Positions 7,665-17,129 of a DNA stretch of 38,678 bases are shown one piece after another (position 1 is the stretch's first letter; every line of letters starts with the position of its first letter). The notes below the pieces were generated by a model. The model worked only from the letters and a program-made list of their open reading frames with translations, did no database searches and was not told the DNA's origin. The position numbers were made by a program, and so were the translations under genes. Origin of the DNA: Chloroflexota bacterium (GTDB lineage Bacteria; Chloroflexota; UBA5177; JANWHV01); assembly GCA_025924845.1 (NCBI GenBank), contig JAICHN010000001.1, positions 1 to 38,678 of the forward strand. Reading direction: 5' to 3'.

Positions 7665-7732
7665 CCATACATGGCCCAGACCACGAACTGAGCATGGAGT
7701 TCCGACCCCGGTTGGCGGGCGCCTTGCACTGA
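7637..7732 (+). pseudogene. out-of-frame C-terminal end of the CnoX/YbbN-like gene
   Basis: From about 7637, the frame one base back from the thioredoxin-TPR frame codes for GRKAM, then 16 less conserved residues ending in GPDHEL, then SMEFRPRLAGALH and a TGA at 7730-7732. This matches the usual end of the family, where AGRKAM is followed by a short helix and a ...REYRPRLA.AL tail. Losing one G in the run around 7635-7639 would explain the shift. I see no slippery heptamer or pseudoknot suggesting programmed frameshifting, so a sequencing/assembly indel or a recent mutation is more likely. Confidence 0.7.
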
Positions 7733-7815
7733 GCGTCGGCGGATCGCGAAAACAGGGGCAGGGACACGTTTGCCTTCCTGCCGCGCACGCTCGACAGATT
7801 CATGGAGGTACCGTT

Positions 7816-9342
7816 GTGGACGCAGCGCGCCGGAACGCCCGCGTGGTCGGCTTGATGACTAGGTTTCTCGCCGTCGCGGTCCTGGTGGCGATGCTCGGCG
7901 CCATGCCGGCGGCTTCGTATGCTCAGGGGGCATCGATCGGCGCCCGCGACTACCCGATGTTCAGCCTCGACCCGATGCGGTCAGGAGTCAATGCGGCGGA
8001 ACATGCGATCACTCCGGACACGGTAGGCAGGCTGGTGGAGCTGTGGTCGACGCGATTGACCGGCGTCGCCGACGAATCAGTGATCGAGCTTGCCGGCGTC
8101 GGTCCCAAGCGCGCCCCAAACCTCCTCTATACTACAACCCGCCAAGGAGTGACTTACGCATTGAACGCCGCGAACGGAGCAGTCGTGTGGACCTTCAATC
8201 CGCATGACGGCAATCTTCCTGCCGCCCAGATTACCACGGCTACTCCGGCGGCCGACCCGTCTCGTGCCTGGATCTATGCGGCGAGTCCCTATGGCCGAAT
8301 CCATAAGCTCGCGGCGTTGACCGGCAAAGAGGCGGCCGGCTGGCCGGTCGCCATCACGCTTCATCCCCAGGATGAGAAAATCGCCTCGGCCCTCAACGTT
8401 ATCCCCGGCTATGTCCTGGAGACCACAAGCGGCTACATCGGGGATGCCGGGCAGTACGATGGCCATGTTGTAGCGGTCAGCACGCAAACCGGCAAGATGT
8501 TTGTCTTCAACTCCCTCTGCAGCGACTATCGCGGCCTCCTCGCGGAGTCCGCTTCCAGCGGCAAGACGTGCCCGAACGTCCAGTCTGGGATGTGGGCCCG
8601 GTCCGGCACGGTGGTTGACCAGATGAACGGTAGCCCAACCAAGGGCAGCATCTTCGCTGTCACCGGGAACGGCAACTACAATGGGTCAACCAATTGGGGC
8701 GACACCGTGCTTCGCCTGGCGCTCGGCGGGCAGGGTCTCGCCCTTAAAGATGCCTACACGCCAACCAATTTCGATCAACTCGATTCGCAGGATCTGGATC
8801 TCGGCAGTACCACCCCGATTATGCTGCCTCGCCAATCCGGCGCCCATCCGTGGCTGGCCATTCAGGGAGGCAAGGACGGCTACCTACGGGTGATCGATCG
8901 GGCCGACATGAGTGGTCGCGGTCATCCCGGTCACCCGGGAGGAGAGGTGGCACAATTCCAGATTCCGCAGGGCGGCCACATGCCTACGGCCGGCGTAGCA
9001 TGGAGAGACAACTCCGGTGGAACCTGGATCTTTTACGCCACCGACAATGGGGTGGCAGGCGTTCAGGTACGGGTCGCCGGCAATGTCGTTACCCTTCGGC
9101 AAGTCTGGCTGCACAAAGGCACCTACAGTTCCCCATTACTCGCTGGGGGTGTGCTGTACGTGGCGGAAAGCGGCGCGCTCCGTGCCTTCGACCCCAAGAC
9201 CGGTCGAGTTCTCTGGAGCAGCGACCGGTCAAGCGCCAAGCGGAACATTCACGACGTACACTGGGAGAGCCCCACCGTGATTAACGGCCGAGTGTACATG
9301 CCCGACGAAAGCGGGGTGGTCACCGCCTATGGCCTACGGTAA
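7816..9342 (+). CDS. secreted PQQ-like beta-propeller repeat protein
   Basis: Protein of 508 aa with an N-terminal signal peptide: hydrophobic core at about residues 16-31 and a likely cut after ASYAQG near residue 37. The rest shows repeated beta-propeller blades with the PQQ/BamB-like pattern of an aromatic or Ala-x-Asp near a strand end followed by Gly-x-hydrophobic-Trp: YALNAANGAVVWTF, HKLAALTGKEAAGW, LRAFDPKTGRVLWSS. It starts at GTG with GGAGG seven bases upstream. True quinone binding cannot be judged; many proteins of this shape are structural or scaffold proteins. It lies 83 bases after the frameshifted thioredoxin end on the same strand, so it could belong to the sigma-Rieske transcription unit or be separate. 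Confidence 0.75.
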   Translation: MDAARRNARVVGLMTRFLAVAVLVAMLGAMPAASYAQGASIGARDYPMFSLDPMRSGVNAAEHAITPDTVGRLVELWSTRLTGVADESVIELAGVGPKRAPNLLYTTTRQGVTYALNAANGAVVWTFNPHDGNLPAAQITTATPAADPSRAWIYAASPYGRIHKLAALTGKEAAGWPVAITLHPQDEKIASALNVIPGYVLETTSGYIGDAGQYDGHVVAVSTQTGKMFVFNSLCSDYRGLLAESASSGKTCPNVQSGMWARSGTVVDQMNGSPTKGSIFAVTGNGNYNGSTNWGDTVLRLALGGQGLALKDAYTPTNFDQLDSQDLDLGSTTPIMLPRQSGAHPWLAIQGGKDGYLRVIDRADMSGRGHPGHPGGEVAQFQIPQGGHMPTAGVAWRDNSGGTWIFYATDNGVAGVQVRVAGNVVTLRQVWLHKGTYSSPLLAGGVLYVAESGALRAFDPKTGRVLWSSDRSSAKRNIHDVHWESPTVINGRVYMPDESGVVTAYGLR

Positions 9343-9382
9343 GCGCCCAGGAGGCCCACCCCCTCGGGCGGCCTCTCCCTAC

Positions 9383-9402
9383 CTCGCGACCTCGGTCGCG
9401 GG
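9383..9402. terminator. terminator-like hairpin between convergent genes
   Basis: CTCGCGAC (9383-9390) pairs with GTCGCGGG (9395-9402, one G-U pair) around a CTCG tetraloop. It lies in the 80-base gap between the converging beta-propeller gene and HAD phosphatase gene, where a terminator is expected. No T-run follows on either strand, so if it ends transcription it is not a classic intrinsic terminator. Confidence 0.35.
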
Positions 9403-9422
9403 CTCGTGAGGCCCAACCGAGA

Positions 9423-10100
9423 TTAGCCGGCGAGCCAGTCCGCTGCCTCTTTCAGAGAGGCAAACTGTCGATGTGCCGCGCTCAGATCCTGGATGAGCGT
9501 GATTTCGCTCGGCACGGCAATGGCGAACATGCCCGCGGCGCGCGCCGCTCGCAAGCCGGCGGCGGAATCTTCAATAGCCACCGAGTGCTCCGCCGACAGT
9601 CTCAGGCGCTCCATGGCCAAGATATATACCGCCGGATCGGGCTTCCCGCGCGCCACCTCATCGGCCGAAGCGAGGGCGCCAAAGTACTCGCGGATGCCGA
9701 GCCCCACCAGCGCCGCCGTTATGCTGGGCAACGGCGAGTTCGAGGCCAAGCCGAGCCTCCAGCCGCGTACACGCACGATGTCCATCAACTCGCGTACACC
9801 AGGTAGGGGGGCAAGCGCCCGATTTCGCAATGCGATGAATGCCTCGCGATGCTCCACGAGATACGCGGCGCGAGTTACGGTGATCGGCCGCATGGCCCGC
9901 ACCGCGGCCCATTCGTCCGCTTCATCAAGTCCCACTAACCTCCGCACTTCGTCAAGTTTCAGCCCCGGCAGGCCGAATCGGGCCAGGGCGATGTCGTGCG
10001 CCTGCCAACTCCATGTCTCACTGTCGATCAACAGGCCGTCCAGATCTACAATCACCCCATGCAGAGTGGATCGAAAGTCGCCCGCGCCATGTTCGCTCAA
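9423..10100 (-). CDS. HAD-superfamily phosphatase (beta-phosphoglucomutase/GS1-like)
   Basis: HAD hydrolase of 225 aa. Motif I is VDLDGLLIDSE (nucleophile Asp19, acid/base Asp21), motif II LASNS, motif III GKPDPAVY and motif IV VAIEDSAAGLRAARAAGM. The helical cap after motif I makes it subfamily I like beta-phosphoglucomutase, though cap residues do not fix the substrate. The start is TTG at 10100 with AGAGAGG seven bases upstream; it overlaps the stop of the nucleoside phosphorylase gene as TTGA, so translation is coupled. Coupling to a phosphorylase that releases deoxyribose- or ribose-1-phosphate suggests a sugar-phosphate or nucleotide substrate; this is inference. Confidence 0.85.
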   Translation of the reverse strand: MSEHGAGDFRSTLHGVIVDLDGLLIDSETWSWQAHDIALARFGLPGLKLDEVRRLVGLDEADEWAAVRAMRPITVTRAAYLVEHREAFIALRNRALAPLPGVRELMDIVRVRGWRLGLASNSPLPSITAALVGLGIREYFGALASADEVARGKPDPAVYILAMERLRLSAEHSVAIEDSAAGLRAARAAGMFAIAVPSEITLIQDLSAAHRQFASLKEAADWLAG

Positions 10101-11428
10101 ATCTCAACCTCTCTGGTTTGCCGGCCCTTCGGGTCAACCGCGCCCTGAATCAGCAGCGGCGGCACCGATAGGCGCGGTACGATCTTCAGGGCGTGTTCAA
10201 CCAATAGCTTCCCCTGGTGAAGCTTGGCCTGGTCGGCGGCGTACAGCGTCGCCCAGGGTTCGCCCGCGTGGACGCCCGTGCCTGCCTTGAGGTGCAAGAT
10301 CACTCCCGCCGCCGGATCGATGACGTCGCCCTTCTTGAGACGGCCGGCGCCCAGGGCACGCGCCCCATCCCCCACCGCCAGCGCATCGATCCCTCCTACA
10401 TACCCCGATTCTGCCGCGAGAAGTACTTCACGCTCCCGAGCGGCTGGGAGGATTTCGCTGGGCCGATCGGCTACCGCCGGGTCCCCACCCTGAGCGGCCA
10501 CGAAGGCGCGGAATTGTTCCAGGGCACTTCCATCGGCCAGATGCCCGCGCAAGATGCGTTCGGCCGCTTCCTCGGTCTGATCGGAGCACGAGGCCAATAG
10601 CCTGGCGCCAAGGGCGAGACAGAGTTGGCGCAGATCGTCCGGCCCCTCACCGCGCAGGGTAGCTACGGCCTCCGCCACTTCCAGCGCATTGCCCACGGCG
10701 CATCCCAACGGTTGACCCATGTCGGTGATCAGTGCCTGCACCGAGCGGCCCGCCGCCGTACCGATCGCCACCATGGCCGACGCCAGGGCAAAGGCATCCT
10801 CAGGACGCGCCATGAAAGCGCCCGCGCCCGTTTTCACATCCAGAATAATTGCTTGAGCACCGGCGGCGAGCTTCTTACTCATGATGCTGGCTGCGATCAG
10901 CGGGAGGCTGTCCACGGTGGCCGTCACATCACGCAAGGCATAAAGCAGGCCATCGGCGGGTACCAGCCGTGCGGTTTGAGCGATTACCGCCAGGCCGATC
11001 CGACGTACCTGCGCGATCATCTGTTCGGGGGAGAGATCGGTCCGGAAACCGGGGATTGCCTCCAACTTGTCGAGCGTGCCGCCGGTGTGCCCAAGACCAC
11101 GGCCCGACATCTTGGCCACGGACAACCCAGCTGCCGCCAGTAGTGGCCCGAGCACCAGCGTTGTCTTATCGCCCACACCGCCCGTCGAGTGCTTATCCAC
11201 CGTAACGCCTGGAAGCATGCTCAAGTCCAACGTATCGCCGGACGCCACCATGGCCTGAGTGAGGTCCGCCGTTTCGCGGTCGTTCAAGCCGCGGAAGTAG
11301 ACCGCCATCAGCCAGGCCGCCACCTGATAGTCCGGGATCTGGCCCGCTACGTATCCAGCGACAAACGAGTGCAGCTCGTCGCGGCTCAGTTCCCTGCCGT
11401 CACGCTTTTTACGGATCAGTCCATACAC
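10097..11428 (-). CDS. pdp: pyrimidine-nucleoside / thymidine phosphorylase
   Basis: Phosphorolysis of thymidine or uridine to the base and (deoxy)ribose-1-phosphate in pyrimidine salvage. The 443-aa length matches the family. The signature is near perfect: VDKHSTGGVGDKTTL (phosphate-binding Lys and Ser/Thr), SGRGLGHTGGTLDKLEAIPG, and the substrate-binding KTGAGAFM. The N-terminal helical domain and C-terminal PYNP domain (about residue 345 on, ...GYVGGIDALAVGDGARALGAGR) are both present. The GTG start at 11428 has GGAAGGG eight bases upstream. The end is coupled to the HAD phosphatase. Whether it is a strict thymidine phosphorylase (deoA) or the broad pdp type cannot be told by eye; the Gram-positive-like context favours pdp. 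Confidence 0.92.
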   Translation of the reverse strand: MYGLIRKKRDGRELSRDELHSFVAGYVAGQIPDYQVAAWLMAVYFRGLNDRETADLTQAMVASGDTLDLSMLPGVTVDKHSTGGVGDKTTLVLGPLLAAAGLSVAKMSGRGLGHTGGTLDKLEAIPGFRTDLSPEQMIAQVRRIGLAVIAQTARLVPADGLLYALRDVTATVDSLPLIAASIMSKKLAAGAQAIILDVKTGAGAFMARPEDAFALASAMVAIGTAAGRSVQALITDMGQPLGCAVGNALEVAEAVATLRGEGPDDLRQLCLALGARLLASCSDQTEEAAERILRGHLADGSALEQFRAFVAAQGGDPAVADRPSEILPAAREREVLLAAESGYVGGIDALAVGDGARALGAGRLKKGDVIDPAAGVILHLKAGTGVHAGEPWATLYAADQAKLHQGKLLVEHALKIVPRLSVPPLLIQGAVDPKGRQTREVEI

Positions 11429-11690
11429 GAGAACGACCCTTCCGACTTGGCCCTGATTGATGCGTTACTCGCCTGACCGGGCGCCCCGTCCATTGTATCC
11501 AAGGCGGGGAAGTGACGCGTTCTCACCGGCGCGACGGCAGAGCGGAGCGGTGGTGTGACCACCGTTGACCAGAGCACCGCTGGGGAGCAGGTTGGCAAGG
11601 AGCACACATATAGATGGTATGGCCTACCTAAAACGTCGGTACGCCGTTCGAGACTTCGGGCCATCTAAATCGAGGCGCTTGGCGCAAGCC

Positions 11691-11699
11691 TGTTACACT
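11691..11699 (+). promoter_or_regulatory. possible extended -10 promoter for the Cof-type HAD gene
   Basis: TGTTACACT is a TGn extension followed by TACACT (four of six matches to TATAAT). Transcription from it would begin near 11706, leaving a short leader before the GTG at 11721 and its AGGGA site. There is no good -35. The 290-base region to the left up to the phosphorylase gene is divergent and otherwise empty of recognisable features. Confidence 0.3.
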
Positions 11700-11720
11700 A
11701 TGCTTCGGATAGGGATAACA

Positions 11721-12710
11721 GTGAAATCAGAGCCGACAGGGCGCACCACGCCGGATTCAGTACGCCGAAGCAAATACCGTCTGGTAATTTCCGACATCGA
11801 TGGTACCCTGTTGGATTCCACCTCAACCCTTCGTCCCTCCGTGATCGCCGCCGTACGGGCCGCTCGCGAAGCCGGGATCATCTTTACCCTGGCAACCGGA
11901 AGACGCTACGTCACCACGGAGCCTATTCTGCGTGAGCTCGGCTTGCTGGATGCCTCCGGCGGCGCCGCACCCGACCTGGGCGACCCCGCAACCCTTGAAT
12001 CGAGCGTCATTTTACCGCCGGTCACCCTGAACGGCGGCGCCGTCGTGGCCACGACTGACGGCACGAAGGTGCTATTCCGCAATCCCCTTGCCCGGGAATG
12101 CGCCCTGCAAGCAGCCCAGATCCTGGTCGGACTCGGTTTGCAGCCGATTCTGTACGAGGACGAAGTGAACGAGCAACGCTTATATACGGGCCCCGCGTGC
12201 TTCGATAACCCTGCTACCAGCCGCTACCTGGCTAATCATCCGCATGTCGTCCTCCGTCAACAATACGACGCCTGGGCGCTGGATCGAGATCCCCTTCAGT
12301 TGGCGGTGATCGGCCCCCTGGCGGCGCTTCAGGACGCGGCAAGCCAGCTTGCCTTGGTGGGTTCGCGAGTCATAACATCGCATAGCCCAAGCCTTGATGC
12401 CTACTTTATGGAGATGTTCCACCACGCATGTGATAAGGCGTCGGCCTCGGAGCAGGTGGCCTCACTGCTTGGGTTAACGATGGCCGAGACTGTGTGTATC
12501 GGCGATAACTGGAACGATCTGGAGATGCTCACTCACGCCGGGTGCGGCATCGCGGTGGGCAACGCGGACCCCGGCGTACTCCCCGTGGCCCGACGGGTGA
12601 CCGTCACTAATGACGAGGACGCGGTTGCCGTGGTACTCCACGAGATCCTGGCCGGCCGGGAGCCGGGCCGTCCTAATCCGCTCTACGAGCCAAGCACCCA
12701 TAGCAGCTGA
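11721..12710 (+). CDS. Cof-type HAD-IIB family hydrolase
   Basis: Phosphatase of 329 aa, probably acting on sugar phosphates or nucleotide cofactors. Motif I ISDIDGTLLDS (Asp25, Asp27), motif II TLATGRR, and motif IV GDNWNDLEMLTHAGCGIAVGNA are complete, with a C2B cap between. After RELGLLDA there is a low-complexity insertion of about 25 residues before TLNGGAVV that typical Cof proteins lack. GTG at 11721 is preferred because AGGGA lies five bases before it and a possible promoter lies just upstream; an ATG at 11700 overlaps that promoter, and the frame further upstream lacks family similarity. The gene is single on this strand and converges with the FHA gene. Confidence 0.85.
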   Translation: MKSEPTGRTTPDSVRRSKYRLVISDIDGTLLDSTSTLRPSVIAAVRAAREAGIIFTLATGRRYVTTEPILRELGLLDASGGAAPDLGDPATLESSVILPPVTLNGGAVVATTDGTKVLFRNPLARECALQAAQILVGLGLQPILYEDEVNEQRLYTGPACFDNPATSRYLANHPHVVLRQQYDAWALDRDPLQLAVIGPLAALQDAASQLALVGSRVITSHSPSLDAYFMEMFHHACDKASASEQVASLLGLTMAETVCIGDNWNDLEMLTHAGCGIAVGNADPGVLPVARRVTVTNDEDAVAVVLHEILAGREPGRPNPLYEPSTHSS

Positions 12711-12733
12711 AGCCGCTGGGGAGGACGCGAAAC

Positions 12734-13900
12734 TCAGCGCAGAGCAACAGTTACTTCGAGCAGGCCGAACTGGAGGCGGTCGCCCTCGGCCAGGAGGGTC
12801 GGCTCACGGGCCGGCAATTCAATCCAGGCAGAGCCGCCTTGACGGCGGATTCGCGTACCGTTCGTGCTGGCGAGGTCGGCGACTGTCCAACCTTCCAGTG
12901 TCCGCCGTAGTTCGGCATGGCGGCGCGATACGCCAAGATACTCGGCCTCGCCTGGATCGCAAGCTCGCGAAAGATCCAGATAGGCATCGGGATCATCGGG
13001 CGCTCGGGGACTATCCAGGCCGCGCCCGATGTAGGCGCCTGCTACCTCGCAGCGAAAGATCGTACCGGACCGCACCTCAATGAGCGAAATGGCGCGCGGC
13101 GCCGCCGCGACTGAAATGGAGGGCAACGGCGGCGGGGTGAGAGCACCACTCCCGCGGCTTGGTACGCTAAGCGTCGGCCCCAAATGGGGCATGGGCACCG
13201 TCACGCCAAGAGCGGCCACATCGGGCCGGGCGTGCGCCGCCGCGACGGCACGCGCCCGCTGTGCCATGTCAATCCCCGCGCGGAGCTCGCCCAGTGTCTG
13301 ATCCAGAGCCGAATGTGCCTGGTCAAAATCGCCATCACGTATGCTGGCCGCCGCGCCCGCCAGGCGAACGTCCTGTGCCGACAGAATACTGGAAAGCGAT
13401 CGCACGGCATCCAGCCAGGCCGGGTCGTCGTACCCCGGTCCTCGTTGCAACTGCATGTCGGCCAGCAACTGGCGGGCGCTCGAAAAACGCTCTCGTGCCT
13501 CGCGCAATTGGAGGTCGGTCTCGGCCTGACGGCGCGCCCGCAGCGCGGCGGCTTGCGCTGCCCGCTCACGCGCAGCCTGGTCGATGGCCGCCTGTTTAGC
13601 AGCTGCCACCCGTTGACCGAGAATGAGATAGGGGGCAAAGAGCGCGTCGTACGAACGCGCTTGATCGAGGAGGCGCCGCGCCTCTCCCCAACGTTGTGGT
13701 TGGCCCATGTCTGGTACCGACGCCAGAAATTGCCTCGCATGCAATACTAGTGCCGGCAATCGAGCCGCCATGCCCGCCGCTTCGGGAAGACCGATTTGCT
13801 GAGCGACCGCCACGTTGGACTCCGCGAGAGCAATGTTGCGATCGATCTGCAGCATGGCATCGGTGAGCGCCTGGGCGCCGCGATTAATCGGATCGTTCAT
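12734..13900 (-). CDS. FHA domain protein with long helical N-terminus
   Basis: Protein of 388 aa. Residues about 1-220 are Ala-, Gln- and Arg-rich and helical, with coiled-coil-like stretches (AKQAAIDQAARERAAQAAALRARR and following). A Pro-rich linker follows, then a C-terminal forkhead-associated domain (about 280-388) with YIGRG, VSRRHAEL and STNGT, the residues that bind phosphothreonine. The FHA domain would recruit a Ser/Thr-phosphorylated partner; no kinase gene is in the window. The domain holds a loop of about 25 residues rich in Asp and Pro between YIGRG and SRRHAE, longer than usual. The ATG at 13900 lies nine bases after the guaB stop, so the gene is probably transcribed with guaB. 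Confidence 0.8.
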   Translation of the reverse strand: MNDPINRGAQALTDAMLQIDRNIALAESNVAVAQQIGLPEAAGMAARLPALVLHARQFLASVPDMGQPQRWGEARRLLDQARSYDALFAPYLILGQRVAAAKQAAIDQAARERAAQAAALRARRQAETDLQLREARERFSSARQLLADMQLQRGPGYDDPAWLDAVRSLSSILSAQDVRLAGAAASIRDGDFDQAHSALDQTLGELRAGIDMAQRARAVAAAHARPDVAALGVTVPMPHLGPTLSVPSRGSGALTPPPLPSISVAAAPRAISLIEVRSGTIFRCEVAGAYIGRGLDSPRAPDDPDAYLDLSRACDPGEAEYLGVSRRHAELRRTLEGWTVADLASTNGTRIRRQGGSAWIELPAREPTLLAEGDRLQFGLLEVTVALR

Positions 13901-13909
13901 GGTGCGCAA

Positions 13910-15459
<1,550 letters not shown>

Positions 15460-15492
15460 GGCCGCGGGCCGGTCTTAAACCGATGTCTCCTA

Positions 15493-15521
15493 TTGACGAG
15501 GCTTCTCGGTCAGCATACAGT
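15493..15521 (+). promoter_or_regulatory. sigma-70-type promoter of the membrane-anchored protein gene
   Basis: TTGACG (five of six to TTGACA) and TACAGT (four of six to TATAAT) with an exact 17-base spacer. Transcription would start near 15528, giving a leader of about 43 bases to the ATG at 15571 with AGGAAAG before it. This is the best -35/-10 pair seen in the window. Confidence 0.5.
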
Positions 15522-15570
15522 GCTTGAAGAGGTTTCCGGTCCACACCGCACTGCCTGAAAGGAAAGTCCT

Positions 15571-16068
15571 ATGCCGGCCAATCCCTTTCGCGCCGTCCCT
15601 CGGCGCGGCCTCGTGGTGTTGCTGGTCTTCCTGGTTGTCCTTGAGTGCGCTGGGGGCGCGGGCCTGTACGTAAGCAATCGATCCGCCGGTGCCGCGCCCG
15701 CCACGCCGCCTCCACACCCTACCGCCAAGCCCACCGCCGTTTATCAGGGACCGCCCGTACTGACCGTGCAGAATTTTCCTCGCACCGTTCTGGCCGGTCA
15801 CAAAGAAACCTTCTCGGTACGTCTCAAGGGCTTGCCCAACGTTCTACTCAAATACACCATCTCCTATCCTGACGGTCATCAGGAAGGGGTCGACGTACTG
15901 ACGGACGGCACCGGGTACTCAAAGCATGCATTCCTGATCAAGATCAAGCTTGCACCTCGGCAGCGAGAGACCATCGGCATCGGCGTGTCATACGGCAATA
16001 AGCTTCAGGCATCGACGCGTTTTGCAGTGCAAGGACCGGTAAAAGCAGCAAAGACAGAGAAGCCCTAA
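15571..16068 (+). CDS. membrane-anchored extracytoplasmic protein, unknown function
   Basis: Protein of 165 aa that I do not recognise. It has a short basic N-terminus, one hydrophobic helix (about residues 13-34), a Pro/Ala-rich linker (38-60) and a beta-rich domain of about 95 residues (VLTVQNFPRTVLAGHKETFSV..., ending ASTRFAVQGP). The alternating pattern, with TISYPDG and GVSYGN strands, looks like an immunoglobulin-like or other beta-sandwich fold, a guess from pattern only. The helix carries no lipobox (VLECAGG is not a good one), so a signal anchor or cleaved signal peptide is likely. The ATG has AGGAAAG four bases upstream. It converges with darA with a seven-base gap. Confidence 0.65.
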   Translation: MPANPFRAVPRRGLVVLLVFLVVLECAGGAGLYVSNRSAGAAPATPPPHPTAKPTAVYQGPPVLTVQNFPRTVLAGHKETFSVRLKGLPNVLLKYTISYPDGHQEGVDVLTDGTGYSKHAFLIKIKLAPRQRETIGIGVSYGNKLQASTRFAVQGPVKAAKTEKP

Positions 16069-16075
16069 CCAAGGA

Positions 16076-16405
16076 CTACACCTGCTCGAAGTGGGCAACG
16101 TCGAGCACAAAAATGGTAGCGCCGCCAAGCTGGACATCCACCGGGTTGGGCATATAAAATTCGCCGGGCTCCATCATCGGCGGCAGCGGGTTGATGTATT
16201 GGGTGCGCGTCCTGCAGTTGCGCCGGACTACGGCAATCACGTCGCTTACTCGGTCGTCAGGCGCCCCTACCAGTATGGTAGCGTTGCCCTGGCGAAGGAA
16301 GCCGCCATGTGATTGGTAGCGTGTGCTTCGATACCCTTCTTTGGTCAACGCGGTGACCAGACCCCCGGCATCTTCATTCTGGACTATGCAAAAGAGCATC
16401 TTCAT
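16076..16405 (-). CDS. darA: cyclic-di-AMP receptor, PII-like (DarA/YaaQ)
   Basis: Small trimeric PII-like signalling protein of 109 aa. It aligns along its length with DarA of Bacillus: MKMLFCIVQNEDAGGLVTAL at the start, the GGFLRQGNATILVG loop, the NCRTRTQYINP stretch and the C-terminal GGATIFVLDVAHFEQV. In characterised members these regions bind c-di-AMP between subunits. The effector of DarA is not known. The ATG has AAGGAGG eight bases upstream. It lies 22 bases after tmk, the same adjacency as in Firmicutes (tmk-darA), which supports the call. No diadenylate cyclase gene is in the window. Confidence 0.9.
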   Translation of the reverse strand: MKMLFCIVQNEDAGGLVTALTKEGYRSTRYQSHGGFLRQGNATILVGAPDDRVSDVIAVVRRNCRTRTQYINPLPPMMEPGEFYMPNPVDVQLGGATIFVLDVAHFEQV

Positions 16406-16427
16406 CGCGGGCGCCTCCTTATGCCTT

Positions 16428-17072
16428 TCAGGTGCCTTGGCTGTTTAGTACCGGCGGGCCGCTTTCGCGGAGCGGTGCCGGTAATGCCGTAAGCAAGGCA
16501 TCTTGCACCTGATCACGACACATACTAGCATCTATCACGCGAAAGCGAACCGCCTCCGCGCGCGCCAGGGCGAGGAAGCCCTTCCGAACCCTCTGGTGAA
16601 ATGCCCTATCTCGCGCGTCCATGCCGTTCCAGTCGCCCGCGCCGGCTCTTCGAGCCAGCCCTACCTCCACCGGCACGTCCAGTAAATAGGTCAAATCCGG
16701 GGTGAGGCCACCGGTCGCCAGCCGGTTTAGAGTCCGAATATCTTCAAGCGCTAGGCCATCGCCATAGCCCTGGTAAGCCAGGGTGGAATCGGTGTAGCGG
16801 TCACAAATCACCACGCGTCCTGCCGCTAGAGCGGGCTGAATCACCTGCCGCACCAACTCCGCCCGCGAAGCGGAAAAGAGCAAAAGCGAGGTCAGGGCCG
16901 AGGGCGCTCGCGCCGGATCGAGCACTAGGGCCCGTACCTGCTCGCCCAAGGTCGTTCCCCCAGGTTCGCGAGTCGATGTCACCGCAACACCTCGTGCAGC
17001 CAGCCACGCCCCGAGATGCCGCGCGTTCTCCGATTTGCCGCTGCCCTCGGGACCCTCGAAGGTTATGAACAC
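16428..17072 (-). CDS. tmk: thymidylate kinase
   Basis: Phosphorylates dTMP to dTDP. Protein of 214 aa with the P-loop FEGPEGSGKS (residues 5-14), TREPGGTTLGEQVR, the dTMP-binding DRYTDSTLAYQG and an Arg-containing lid region DARDRAFHQRVRKG. The start is GTG (coding MFITFEG) with GAGGGG just upstream at short spacing. It lies 57 bases downstream of the R3H ATPase gene and 22 before darA, all on one strand. Confidence 0.93.
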   Translation of the reverse strand: MFITFEGPEGSGKSENARHLGAWLAARGVAVTSTREPGGTTLGEQVRALVLDPARAPSALTSLLLFSASRAELVRQVIQPALAAGRVVICDRYTDSTLAYQGYGDGLALEDIRTLNRLATGGLTPDLTYLLDVPVEVGLARRAGAGDWNGMDARDRAFHQRVRKGFLALARAEAVRFRVIDASMCRDQVQDALLTALPAPLRESGPPVLNSQGT

Positions 17073-17129
17073 CGCCCCTCATTCCACATCGCGAGACGAG
17101 CGCCGCCCCCAATCACACGACCCGTCCCT

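Noticed and set aside
7630..7665. Programmed ribosomal frameshifting in the CnoX-like gene.
   Set aside because: No slippery heptamer of the usual kind and no clear downstream pseudoknot; a simple one-base loss explains it better.
9493..10290. A 265-codon plus-strand frame opposite the HAD phosphatase.
   Set aside because: The minus strand carries a complete HAD motif set here, and the plus-strand protein is low-complexity and unrecognisable.
11416..11664. An 82-codon minus-strand frame just upstream of the nucleoside phosphorylase.
   Set aside because: It overlaps the phosphorylase ribosome binding site and start, and its sequence shows no domain; the region is better read as a divergent promoter region.
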